From: Acidobacteriaceae bacterium
Lineage (GTDB): Bacteria; Acidobacteriota; Terriglobia; Terriglobales; Acidobacteriaceae
Assembly (NCBI GenBank): GCA_025350325.1
Contig: JANXYB010000032.1
Location: forward strand, 1 to 46,506
Length of the DNA: 46,506 bases
Direction: 5' to 3'
Each line of letters opens with the position of its first letter. Within the stretch, counting starts at the first letter, position 1. Below, one piece after another: positions 27,858 to 36,145 of the stretch. The translations under genes were made by a program, and so were the position numbers. The notes beneath the pieces are model-generated. The model saw nothing but the letters and a program-made list of their open reading frames with translations, searched no databases and was not told the origin of the DNA.

Positions 27858-29006
27858 TTACACCGCCCCCAACGCCTGCTCCAGGTCGGCAATCAAGTCT
27901 TCCTTGTCCTCAATGCCCACCGATAGCCGCACCAGTCCCGGCGTGATGCCGATGGCTTCCCGCTCCTCATCCGTCAACGCAAAGTGAGTGGTCGTTGCCG
28001 AGTGCGATGCCAATGACTCAACCCCGCCCAGCGACTCGGCGTTCAGGAATAACTTGATTGCCCCAAGAAAGCGCCCTGCCGCATCGCGCGAGCCCAGATC
28101 GAAACTCAACATTGAACCAAAGCCGCGCTGTTGCTTCACCGCCAGATCGTGTTGCGGATGGCTCTTGAGCCCGGGATATGCGAGCCGCGTCAACTTTTTC
28201 TGCGACGATAAAAATTCCGCCACGGCGCGGCCATTTTCCTCGTGCTGCTTCATGCGCAGCGGCAACGTCTTGATGCCGCGCAGTACCAGGAAACATTCAA
28301 ACGGCGAAAGGATTCCGCCCGCCGCTTTTTGCACCAGCAGGAATCGCTCTTTATGTTCAGGCTTGGACCCAATGAGCGCGCCGCCGAGCCCATCTGAATG
28401 CCCATTTAAAAACTTGGTCGTCGAATGCATCACGATATCCGCACCCAACGCCAGAGGGCTTTGCAGCGCCGGCGACATGAACGTGTTGTCCACGCTCACC
28501 TCGACATTTTTGGCATGCGCAATCTCGCTGATCGCAGCAATGTCGGTGAGCGACATCAGCGGATTGGTGGGTGTCTCAACATGAATCAGCTTCGTGTTCG
28601 CCTTGATCGCAGCGTCGACAGCGTTGAGATCGCCCGTGTTTACGTATTCGACTTCGATGCCGTAGTGGCGCACAATCAGGTTGAAAAGTCTTGCTGTGCC
28701 GCCATAAACATTGTGCGAACAGATCAGGTGATCTCCGGCGCGCAACGTCGCGACCAGCGCATAGATGGCAGCCATGCCGCTTGCGAATGCATGTCCGGAG
28801 GTGCCCCCTTCAAGGGCGGCCAATGCTTCTTCTAGTCGGTCGCGGGTAGGATTGCCGGCGCGGGAGTAGTCCCAGCCCCTGTCGGTGCCGATTCCAGTCA
28901 ATTCAAAAGTTGAAGAGAGGTAGACCGGAACATTCACGGCGCCCGTCAATGGGTCAGGATGCTGTCCGGCGTGTACGGCAAGAGTCGAATATTTATGGGT
29001 GGTCAT
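27858..29006 (-). CDS. Cystathionine gamma-synthase / gamma-lyase family PLP enzyme
   Basis: The protein belongs to the Cys/Met metabolism PLP family. YSRAGNPTRDRLEEALAALE (48-67) and FASGMAAIYALV bind cofactor phosphate from the neighbouring subunit; SVDNTFMSPALQSPLALGAD contains the Asp that holds the pyridine nitrogen; HSTTKFLNGHSD contains the PLP-binding Lys198. The 382-residue length is normal. Sequence reading alone does not separate gamma-synthase (methionine synthesis) from gamma-lyase (cysteine from cystathionine). A cysteine-synthase/CBS-like gene 5 kb away makes reverse transsulfuration thinkable but does not prove it. No ribosome-binding site is obvious. Confidence 0.92.
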   Translation of the reverse strand: MTTHKYSTLAVHAGQHPDPLTGAVNVPVYLSSTFELTGIGTDRGWDYSRAGNPTRDRLEEALAALEGGTSGHAFASGMAAIYALVATLRAGDHLICSHNVYGGTARLFNLIVRHYGIEVEYVNTGDLNAVDAAIKANTKLIHVETPTNPLMSLTDIAAISEIAHAKNVEVSVDNTFMSPALQSPLALGADIVMHSTTKFLNGHSDGLGGALIGSKPEHKERFLLVQKAAGGILSPFECFLVLRGIKTLPLRMKQHEENGRAVAEFLSSQKKLTRLAYPGLKSHPQHDLAVKQQRGFGSMLSFDLGSRDAAGRFLGAIKLFLNAESLGGVESLASHSATTTHFALTDEEREAIGITPGLVRLSVGIEDKEDLIADLEQALGAV

Positions 29007-29106
29007 GCGCAGCTTTTGGCTCCAGCCTCTAGCTTATCGCGACAGGGAGGGGTAGGCGGATACTCTTAGCCGACATGCAAATGAGCCGCGTGGCAAAAAC
29101 ATCTCA

Positions 29107-29168
29107 GGCTCCGGGGAGCGGCCTGGCTTGCCGGGTTAGGCAAAGGCCAGGACCGCTCCATCGGAGCC
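29107..29168 (-). terminator. Strong hairpin downstream of the repeat/glycosidase gene
   Basis: GGCTCCG...GGAGCGGCCTGGC on one arm pairs with GGCCAGG...CCGCTCC..CGGAGCC on the other, with only small bulges, making a roughly 62-base stem-loop. It lies just after the stop of the large minus-strand gene at 29176 and before the start of the cystathionine gene. The stem is GC-rich without a long T-tract. Confidence 0.7.
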
Positions 29169-29175
29169 CTCGAAC

Positions 29176-32100
29176 TTAAGGCAGCGAGATTGCCTGCACC
29201 GAATAAGCCGGCACGCTGATCGTCGTCGTGAGACTCGTTCCATTTTGCGTGAACGAAATCGGAGTGGTTGTGATCTGCGTACCGTTCACTATCTGGTAAA
29301 GCGTTCCCTGCGTGCCCGCCAATCCAGGATTTGCCAGCGTCACGGTGATCTGGTTGTACGCGCTGGACGTGGGATTGGTGAGCACAAAGGCATCGCGATT
29401 CGCTGTATAGAACGCCGTTGTAGCCAAACCGCCCCCGCCCGTTGGCGCCGAAATACTCTTCGCCATAAACCCACCTGCCGACAGGCCCAGGTACTGAGGC
29501 CCGGCAATCAGCTGGTACGGGAAATACTGTGGATACGGGGCTGGTGTTGCTCCAGCCGAGTACAAGCAGTCGTTGTTGCTGTCTACGACTCCAATCAGGC
29601 AGAAGTAGGGGTACGCAGCGCCGGCGAAGTAGAAAATCTTGTTCGGCTCGCGGGTGCTGCCGTTGTACACCGAGTTGAGCAGATCGGTTACGTACAGTGA
29701 ATTGAATACCGGCGCATAGGTATTGTTGTTGCGGCAACAATCCTGGTAGAACGCCCAATTCGTGTTGTATTCCGTGATGTAGATCGGCGTATTCGCAGCA
29801 TTCGGTTGCTGGCCCGCCGCGACTGCCTTAAGGGCCTTGCCGTAATTCGCAAGGGCTCCCGTACTCGCATCCTGTTCCGCCTCGTACATTGACGGCATGT
29901 CGGTGTATGTATCCCATGTAGCCTGGAGTTGCGAGGACCCGTAGAAATACTGGTGATAGCTGACAAAGTCCACGTAGGGCGCGGTCGTGCTCGTCGTTAT
30001 CAGCGCATTGATCCAGTACGGTGTATAGCCTGAAATAACCGGCCCACCGATGCGTATCGACACTCCATCCTGCGCTGCTTGGGCCTTCATTGCCGGAGCA
30101 GCCGCACCATAGATGGCGAGATAAACATTCAGATGGCTTGCTGTTGAACACATGCCGGTAGCGTTTGGCTCGTTGCCGATCTCGTAATCGGTGACGACAC
30201 CGGGGAAGGTCGCGTCCATATGAGCCACGTAGGCAGCGGCGATCTGTGCCCATTGGTTCACGTCGGTGGGCGCAGCGAATACATTCCCTGCACAGAGGCC
30301 GGTGGTCGGCTGCAGCCACGGCGGCGTCTGATGCATTTGCAGTAACACGTGTTGCCCCGAAGCCTGAACCGTTGCGATCAGTGGGTCGATCTTTGTCCAG
30401 TCAGGCGTTTGCATTGCGTATACCGTCGCGATCTGCGCGGATGTGCGGGCCACGGTGAGTCCGCCGTCCCCAAGCAGATTGCGGGCTGACACGGTGGGAA
30501 TCGACTCTCCCCGTCCGTAGCCGAACAGGTCAGCAGGAATCGGCGCGGTCGTTCCTGCCCGCGATCCGTAATCCGCCGTGATGCTTGAGAACACGGTGAC
30601 AACTCCACCGCTGGTACGGTTCAGAGTTGCGTCTGTAACGCGCACCGTATGTTTGCCCGCAGTAGGCGGAGCGGTGTAGAGGCCGGTGTTCGAGACCGTT
30701 CCTACCGTTGCGTTGCCCCCCGCAATGTTATCCACCGAGTAAGTGACGTTAGTGTCTGGAACCAGGCAAATCTGTGCCGAGTAAGGCTGCTTCGCGCCCA
30801 CCGGAATCGCAGCCACATATGGGTAGATTCCAAACGCCAGGCTGGTAGCAGATTCAACCAGCACGGTCGCTGAACTCATCAACGATGGCGCTTGCTGGCT
30901 GACTGCTTCGATGTAATAAGTGCCCGTTGTCGCCGGTGCGGTGTAAAGTCCCGCCGATGTGATCGTGCCGTACGTTGAATTCCCACCCACGACATTGTTG
31001 ACTGACCACGTTACTGCCGTATTTGCGAGGCTTTGTACACGCGCAGTGAACTGCACGGTCTGCGATGGCTGGGTGCAGGGCGTCAGCGGCGTAATCGCAA
31101 CCAGCGCACCTTGTGTGCCATTGATGCCTGTGCCTTGTAATGGAATCGTGACCGGGCCGCCACCCGCGTTCTGATTGATGATCAGGTTCGAGGGCCGGCT
31201 TCCGATCACTTGCGGATCAAAGGCAACCATCACCGTGCAGGTCGCGCCAGCCGCCAGGGTTCCACCGCCTGCGCCGTTTCCGCAGTTGGTGGTGAAGGGA
31301 TAATCCGCCGACGATACCATGGAGCTGAAGGTCACTGCGGTCGACTGATTATTGGTCAGTGTCACTGCCTGCGACGTGCTCAACGTTTGCACAATCTGGT
31401 TGTTAAAGTACAGTCCGCCGACCTTGGGCGTGTACGTCAGGCCGATAGAGCCGTTGCCATTCACCGCAAGTACCTGCGGCGAGTTGGGCGCATCGTCGGT
31501 CACCGTAACATTGCCCGCATAATATTGCACTGCGGTCGGACTAAAGCTGACACTCACCGTGCAGCTCTGACCCGCCGGCAGCGCGGTTCCGCAAGTGTTG
31601 GTCTGCGAGAATGGCGCCGCCACTGAAATGCCGGATATGTTCACGGCTACCGTCTCGTTGTTGGTCAACGTCACGTTCGACGGTGTGCTCGTTGTTCCAA
31701 CCGCCTGGCTCGGAAAAGAGATAACACTGGGCGTGAAAGATACCAGTGTGACGCCTGTGCCGTTCAACGGCACCATTTGCGGCGAAGTAGCCGCGTCATC
31801 GGTAATGGTCAAGTTTGAGGAGTAGTGCTGCGCAGCCGTCGGCGCGAAAGTGACGATTGCCGTACAACTTTGTCCAGGTGCCAGCGTCGTTCCGCAGTTG
31901 TTGGTCTGCGAGAAGGGAGCAGGCGCCGCGATGCTCGCAATGTTCAACGTAACCGGCTGCTTGTTGGTCAGCGTGACGGTGTAGCCGGAACTCGTCGTAC
32001 CGGTAGCCTGATTCGGAAAAGAAATCTGCGTCGGAGACGTAACCAGCGGAAGGTAGCCGTTACCGGCAAGTGCAATCGTGTGTGGCGACGTAGCGCTTCC

Positions 32101-33048
32101 GTCCGTGATGGTAAGGCTTGAAGAGTAGAACTTCGCTGTTGTCGGGGCGAACGTCACACTGATCGTGCAGCTCTGAGCTGCCGCCAAGGTGGTTCCGCAA
32201 TTGTTTGTGGCTGCAAATGGAGCTGAGGCAGTAACGCCCGCGATGCTCAGCGGGGTAGTCTGATTATTGGTGAGCGTAACCACCGATGCAGCGCTCGTGG
32301 AATTCACGGGTTGATTCGCAAACGTAATTGTCTTGGGCGTAAATCCGACTGGGGCGACTCCAGTGCCGGTCAAAGTGATCGACTGCGGCGAACTCGGGTC
32401 GCTGTCTGTGACCGCTATCGACGAAGCGTAATACTGCACTGCCGCCGGATCGAAAGTGACACTCAGAGTGCAGGTCGCACCGGCCGCGATAGATGCGCCA
32501 CAATTGTTGGTTTGCGCGTAGGGCGCCGTCGTTTGGATGCTCGAAATCGCAATCGCTGTCGAAAGGTTGTTCTTCATCGTGACGTTGGAGGCGTTGCTGG
32601 TCGTGCCCGCAGCCTGGTTGCCGAAGTTGATCACGGATGGCGAGAATGTAATCGGAACCACTCCGTTGCCCGAGAGCGCCACAATCTGCGGCGAATTGCC
32701 AGCGGAATCTGTAACGGTGAGTTGCGAGGAGTAGAACTGCTTGGCGGTAGGAGTAAACGTCACGCTCACCGTGCATTGCTGATTAGACGCTAGCGTCGCA
32801 CCGCAGTCGTTGGTCTGCGCAAATGGGGCTGTAATTTGAATGCTGGCGATCGTGAGCGTGCCACTCTGGTTATTCAGAATCGTGACGCTATAGGCATTGC
32901 TGGTAGTCCCGACCCCTTGGTTAGGAAACGCTATCTGCACCGGAGATACAGAGATGTTCTGGGCTCGCACAATTCCGCAACCAAGCGGAAAAAGGGAAAT
33001 AAGAAATAAAGCAACACGATGGATTAAAAGCGTCTGAGCATTCTTCAC
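29176..33048 (-). CDS. Exported choice-of-anchor-D repeat protein with C-terminal glycosidase-like domain
   Basis: The product (1290 residues) starts with a signal peptide (about 1-30, ending GIVRAQ). Six ASPM-SPD-2-Hydin/choice-of-anchor-D repeats follow (about 32-643), then two Ig-like domains that each end in the signature GLYTAP (about 644-820). Last is a (beta/alpha)-barrel region with glycosidase marks: DYEIGNEPN with candidate acid/base Glu958 and YITEYNTNW with candidate nucleophile Glu1091, as in clan GH-A families such as GH39. The GTG at 33048 is preferred: AGGAG lies six bases upstream. Such proteins are secreted or surface-bound; polysaccharide cleavage is inferred. A strong hairpin follows the stop. 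Confidence 0.85.
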   Translation of the reverse strand: MKNAQTLLIHRVALFLISLFPLGCGIVRAQNISVSPVQIAFPNQGVGTTSNAYSVTILNNQSGTLTIASIQITAPFAQTNDCGATLASNQQCTVSVTFTPTAKQFYSSQLTVTDSAGNSPQIVALSGNGVVPITFSPSVINFGNQAAGTTSNASNVTMKNNLSTAIAISSIQTTAPYAQTNNCGASIAAGATCTLSVTFDPAAVQYYASSIAVTDSDPSSPQSITLTGTGVAPVGFTPKTITFANQPVNSTSAASVVTLTNNQTTPLSIAGVTASAPFAATNNCGTTLAAAQSCTISVTFAPTTAKFYSSSLTITDGSATSPHTIALAGNGYLPLVTSPTQISFPNQATGTTSSGYTVTLTNKQPVTLNIASIAAPAPFSQTNNCGTTLAPGQSCTAIVTFAPTAAQHYSSNLTITDDAATSPQMVPLNGTGVTLVSFTPSVISFPSQAVGTTSTPSNVTLTNNETVAVNISGISVAAPFSQTNTCGTALPAGQSCTVSVSFSPTAVQYYAGNVTVTDDAPNSPQVLAVNGNGSIGLTYTPKVGGLYFNNQIVQTLSTSQAVTLTNNQSTAVTFSSMVSSADYPFTTNCGNGAGGGTLAAGATCTVMVAFDPQVIGSRPSNLIINQNAGGGPVTIPLQGTGINGTQGALVAITPLTPCTQPSQTVQFTARVQSLANTAVTWSVNNVVGGNSTYGTITSAGLYTAPATTGTYYIEAVSQQAPSLMSSATVLVESATSLAFGIYPYVAAIPVGAKQPYSAQICLVPDTNVTYSVDNIAGGNATVGTVSNTGLYTAPPTAGKHTVRVTDATLNRTSGGVVTVFSSITADYGSRAGTTAPIPADLFGYGRGESIPTVSARNLLGDGGLTVARTSAQIATVYAMQTPDWTKIDPLIATVQASGQHVLLQMHQTPPWLQPTTGLCAGNVFAAPTDVNQWAQIAAAYVAHMDATFPGVVTDYEIGNEPNATGMCSTASHLNVYLAIYGAAAPAMKAQAAQDGVSIRIGGPVISGYTPYWINALITTSTTAPYVDFVSYHQYFYGSSQLQATWDTYTDMPSMYEAEQDASTGALANYGKALKAVAAGQQPNAANTPIYITEYNTNWAFYQDCCRNNNTYAPVFNSLYVTDLLNSVYNGSTREPNKIFYFAGAAYPYFCLIGVVDSNNDCLYSAGATPAPYPQYFPYQLIAGPQYLGLSAGGFMAKSISAPTGGGGLATTAFYTANRDAFVLTNPTSSAYNQITVTLANPGLAGTQGTLYQIVNGTQITTTPISFTQNGTSLTTTISVPAYSVQAISLP
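31120..32955 (-). repeat. Six tandem ~303-bp repeats coding for anchor-D domains
   Basis: The protein period is about 101 residues. Each unit has a PxxIxFxNQxxGTTS opening, a TLTNNQ core, an APFxQTNNCGTTL segment with a conserved Cys, an SCTxxVTFxPT segment with a second Cys, and an SPQ...LxGNG ending. At DNA level the units are diverged but recognisable, so recombination between them could change copy number. Unit 6 is the most diverged. Confidence 0.85.
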
Positions 33049-33689
33049 GGGTCTCTCCTGGCCTAAAGTGGCAATAACGTTCGATTGCGGATATTCCAAG
33101 CTCAGCGGTCAGCCCCTGCGAAGTCGTGTCTGACACTCGGCCCTGCGTACGTGCGCATTTTGGGCTCATACCGCGAACCGCAGCAAAAAACAAGTGGAAC
33201 AATTAAGCAGAAAGGGAATGCGGAAGTGTGTTGAGGTGTTACACAACTCCTGAATCACGCGCGAACCGCGATCGTAAAATCGGTTGGCTAAGCAAATTAA
33301 ATTTGCAAAACATCGCCAGTTTGTCTGTGTGCCCGTAGGCTAAAAGGAGTGCTGCCTTACAATCCCCATCTAATGCCATAAGATGCAGGGCACCGCTGTT
33401 TGGTTGGTGATTGATGTCTTTCCTTCCGAACGGCGTCATCCTCATCTCCCTCTCACTTTATTTCGCCTTTTCAAGAATTTGTAAACACCGCTTGAATAAC
33501 CATTCGTCGCTCATGGGTAACTCATTCAAGCATGACTTACAGGTCACAACCCGACCGAATCCGCCTTGATTCAGCGCCTTTCCTGGGCCTGCATATCACT
33601 CTTTACCATCTCTTTACTTCGTCCGAGCATCGTAATCGCGAGAACGTAAGTTGCAATGCAAAAAGAGTCAAACGCAAAGGAGAAAAGTT
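33049..33689. other. Long intergenic region between the repeat protein and metallothionein genes
   Basis: About 640 bases, AT-richer than the genes, must contain the two divergent promoters. Visible structure: a palindrome GCAAAT-TAA-ATTTGC (33292-33306), and CTTGAAT/ATTCAAG (33491-33497 and 33524-33530), the latter about 160 bp before the metallothionein ATG. No RNA gene is recognisable. One weak small frame on the minus strand is listed separately. Confidence 0.4.
33239..33439 (-). CDS. Possible small hypothetical protein
   Basis: A 66-codon frame starts at an ATG with GGGAG six bases upstream, which is the only reason to list it. Its sequence (MTPFGRKDINHQ at the start, FARDSGVV at the end) shows no recognised family, no signal peptide and no clear hydrophobic segment. 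It lies within the promoter region of the neighbouring gene on the same strand and may be chance. Confidence 0.2.
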   Translation of the reverse strand: MTPFGRKDINHQPNSGALHLMALDGDCKAALLLAYGHTDKLAMFCKFNLLSQPILRSRFARDSGVV

Positions 33690-33848
33690 ATGGCAGATCC
33701 AAAGAAATGTGCTCACCCCGCATGTAGTTGCATTCCGCCCGACAAGGAAAAATACTGTAGTGCCCATTGCGAGGCGATGGCCGACAAGGTTGAAATCACT
33801 TGTCAATGCGGGCACGCTCATTGCACCGGTATGGCGACAAAAGGCTAG
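33690..33848 (+). CDS. Bacterial metallothionein (SmtA/BmtA-like)
   Basis: This 52-residue protein has eight cysteines (7, 12, 14, 23, 27, 38, 40, 45) and four histidines (9, 26, 42, 44). The pattern is CAHPACSC...YCSAHC...CQCGHAHC, which is the bacterial metallothionein family pattern; SmtA of cyanobacteria has nine cysteines in the same order. Such proteins bind several Zn or Cd ions in a cluster and buffer or detoxify metal in the cytoplasm. The ATG at 33690 has AAAGGAGA at the ideal distance. It is a single gene; no ArsR/SmtB-type regulator is adjacent, but an inverted repeat lies upstream at 33491-33530. Family assignment is strong despite the small size. Confidence 0.9.
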   Translation: MADPKKCAHPACSCIPPDKEKYCSAHCEAMADKVEITCQCGHAHCTGMATKG

Positions 33849-34069
33849 CTGACTTTCGAACGCGAAACTTATCAAATGCAGGTCGCTCTCAAAGCTTGGA
33901 TCGTCAAAATCAGCAGCCTGAGATATTCACTTTATAGTCGCAGCGATGATGTGAGGGTTCCTCATCGTGACTCGCGACCGTGTGCAACCTTTGTGTTAGC
34001 AGGGCGCCTGCATTTGCAATGACTTTGTTCGTGGCGCTCTAGGCTCGCGCAAAAGAAATCTGCGGGCCC

Positions 34070-35017
34070 CTAGATTCCACCTTCAAAGATTTTCTTTGAC
34101 AGATAGCGCTCGGCAGAGTCGGGAATAATTGTGGCGATTCGCTTGCCAGCTCCCAACTCGCGAGCCAACTCTGCGGCGGCATAGACTGCGGCACCGGAGC
34201 TCGACCCTGCTACCAAACCTTCTTCCGCCGCCAGCCGTTTGACCATAACAAAGGCATGATCGTCCGTGACCATCACTACCCTGTCGCACACGTCGCGGTG
34301 AAAGGTTTCCGGCACAAAATGAACGCCGATCCCTTCAACGCGGTGCTTGCCCGGCGCACCACCCTGCAGAATGGAACCCTGCGTTTCAACCGCCACCGTA
34401 ATGACAGCCGCGTTCCGCTCCTTAAGGAAGCGGGCTATCCCTGAGAACGTTCCGCCCGTCCCGACCCCCGCCACGAAACCATCGACCTTGCCGTCCATCT
34501 GCTCCCATATCTCCACCGCTGTCGTGTCGTGATGAAACTGCGGATTGGACTGGTTAGTAAATTGGCCGGCCATGAACGCGCCGGCAATCTCTTCCGCTGC
34601 TTCTTGCGCTCGACGAATTGCGCCTGCCATCCCTTCAGCCTCGGGAGTGCGGACTACTTCAGCTCCAAAGCCGCGCATCAGTATGCACTTTTCTTCGGCA
34701 AAACCCTCTGGCACAAACAGCTTCACTGTGTAGCCGCGATTGACGCCGATCAGCGCCAGCCCGACACCGGTGTTGCCTGCGGTAGCTTCAACAATGGTCG
34801 AACCCGGATGTAGCAGCCCTCTGGCTTCGGCGTCGAGAATCATTCCCAATGCGGCGCGATCCTTTATGCTGCCACCCGGATTGAGAAACTCGAGCTTGGC
34901 AAAGACGGCAGCAGCCGGCGCAGGCGACAGACGCGCCAGTTGCAGCATGGGCGTGTGGCCTACCAGTTCAGTGATGTCGGATGCGATGCGCGTAGGGGTA
35001 GGAGTTTCGACGGCCAT
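34070..35017 (-). CDS. Cysteine synthase / cystathionine beta-synthase-like PLP enzyme
   Basis: A fold-type II PLP enzyme. ITELVGHTPMLQL opens the protein, Lys52 in NPGGSIKDRAALGMI is the Schiff-base residue, and EATAGNTGVGLA is the substrate loop. GVGTGGTFSGIARFL binds the cofactor phosphate. The late stretch EGIGVHFVPE...LAAEEGLVAGSSSGAA is closer to cystathionine beta-synthases than to many CysK proteins, though the C-terminal CBS domains are absent. It therefore makes either cysteine from O-acetylserine and sulfide, or cystathionine from serine and homocysteine. It is transcribed alone, 33 bp upstream of the end of nothing on its own strand except the VWFA gene at 35051, which precedes it and could be co-transcribed. 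Confidence 0.9.
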   Translation of the reverse strand: MAVETPTPTRIASDITELVGHTPMLQLARLSPAPAAAVFAKLEFLNPGGSIKDRAALGMILDAEARGLLHPGSTIVEATAGNTGVGLALIGVNRGYTVKLFVPEGFAEEKCILMRGFGAEVVRTPEAEGMAGAIRRAQEAAEEIAGAFMAGQFTNQSNPQFHHDTTAVEIWEQMDGKVDGFVAGVGTGGTFSGIARFLKERNAAVITVAVETQGSILQGGAPGKHRVEGIGVHFVPETFHRDVCDRVVMVTDDHAFVMVKRLAAEEGLVAGSSSGAAVYAAAELARELGAGKRIATIIPDSAERYLSKKIFEGGI

Positions 35018-35050
35018 GGGAAATCCAGTTTAGCTCAAGTTGGGTATGGT

Positions 35051-36145
35051 CTACTTTTTGGTCGCCGCAGGCTTTTTGGCCACGCGTACCACCGGGAAGT
35101 ATCCCGTGCGTGTACGAACATTCATTTTGCCCTTGCCAGGCACCTCGGCTGTCACCTGCACGCGCCTGAAACCAGGCTCCGAAGTAGGCTTCGTCGAGTG
35201 ATAACCGAGCGTGTATTGACTGCGAATGTCGCGCGCCACTTCGGCCGCAATATCGTCAACCTGCTCAATCGATTTGGGGAAAAACGCCAACCCGCCGGTT
35301 TCGCCCGAAAGCATTTCAAGAGCGCGCCGCGCATGCCGCACCTCGGCACGACTCATTTCGTCGCCAAACAGCAAACCGATTGAATAGATCACCGGTCCCG
35401 AAAGCTGCTGCACCCGGCGGATGGTTTGTTCGAGCGTCAGCGTCGATGCATTGTCTTCGCCGTCCGTGATGATAACGAGTACCTGCTTGGGTCGCTTGGC
35501 GTCGGCGACAAGTTTGTCGGCCGAGGCCACCACCGCGTCATAAAGTGCGGTGCCGCCGCGCGATTCGATGTGGCCCAGGCCATCGCGTAATTTGTTAACG
35601 TTCGAGGTGAACTCCTGATCGATAAACGCCTCATCAGAGAAATTCACTACGAAAGCTTCGTCCTGCGGATTCGAAGCCTCGACAAGATCAAGAGCGCTTT
35701 TGTTGACCGAGGGTCGCTTCTTCGACATGGAACCGGAGTTGTCAACCACCAGTGCAATCGAAACCGGAAGATCCGTGTGCTGGAAGCTGATAACGGTTTG
35801 CTTGACGCCGTCCTCGAAAATCTGAAAGTTTTCTTTCTTCAGATCCTGCACCAGCTTGCTGCCCTCAAGCACCGTGGCATTCAAAATCACTTCTTCCACA
35901 TCGGTGTGCAGGACGTACCCCTCGCCTTCCTTGTGCAGGGTCTCGCCGGATTTTGTGGCCGGTCCTTCTGCATCCGGCGAGCGCACGGGATCGCGATCGA
36001 CCGTGAGCGATGGCGCTTGCGACGTCGATGAAGGAACGGGCGGCGCCTTGGGCGACTGCTGTGCGCCGAGGGAAACTGCCGTTAAGGAAAGAACAATCGC
36101 GAGAACCGCGTTATTGCAAGGGTGCATAGTAGCCGGTACGTGCAT
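35051..36145 (-). CDS. Secreted VWFA-domain protein (second of an overlapping pair)
   Basis: A signal peptide (ending near SLGAQQ, about 24-30) is followed by a Pro/Ser linker and the acidobacterial lead-in NFQIFEDGVKQTVISFQH. The VWA domain begins with the intact metal-ion site DNSGSM at 135-140. The later parts ESRGGTALYDAVVAS and KQVLVIITDGEDN match the other two metal-ion loops. The C-terminus ends in a beta-rich piece (RRVQVTAEVPGKGKMNVRTRTGYF) also found in the other VWFA proteins here. Its ATG lies 35 bases inside the upstream VWFA gene; an alternative ATG at 36127 gives a shorter n-region. The pair is probably a gene duplication whose products act together or on similar partners (inference). 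Confidence 0.88.
   Translation of the reverse strand: MHVPATMHPCNNAVLAIVLSLTAVSLGAQQSPKAPPVPSSTSQAPSLTVDRDPVRSPDAEGPATKSGETLHKEGEGYVLHTDVEEVILNATVLEGSKLVQDLKKENFQIFEDGVKQTVISFQHTDLPVSIALVVDNSGSMSKKRPSVNKSALDLVEASNPQDEAFVVNFSDEAFIDQEFTSNVNKLRDGLGHIESRGGTALYDAVVASADKLVADAKRPKQVLVIITDGEDNASTLTLEQTIRRVQQLSGPVIYSIGLLFGDEMSRAEVRHARRALEMLSGETGGLAFFPKSIEQVDDIAAEVARDIRSQYTLGYHSTKPTSEPGFRRVQVTAEVPGKGKMNVRTRTGYFPVVRVAKKPAATKK

Noticed and set aside
31120..32955. Regularly spaced repeats as a CRISPR array
   Set aside because: The period is about 303 bp and fully coding in one frame with conserved protein pattern; there are no short direct repeats with unique spacers.
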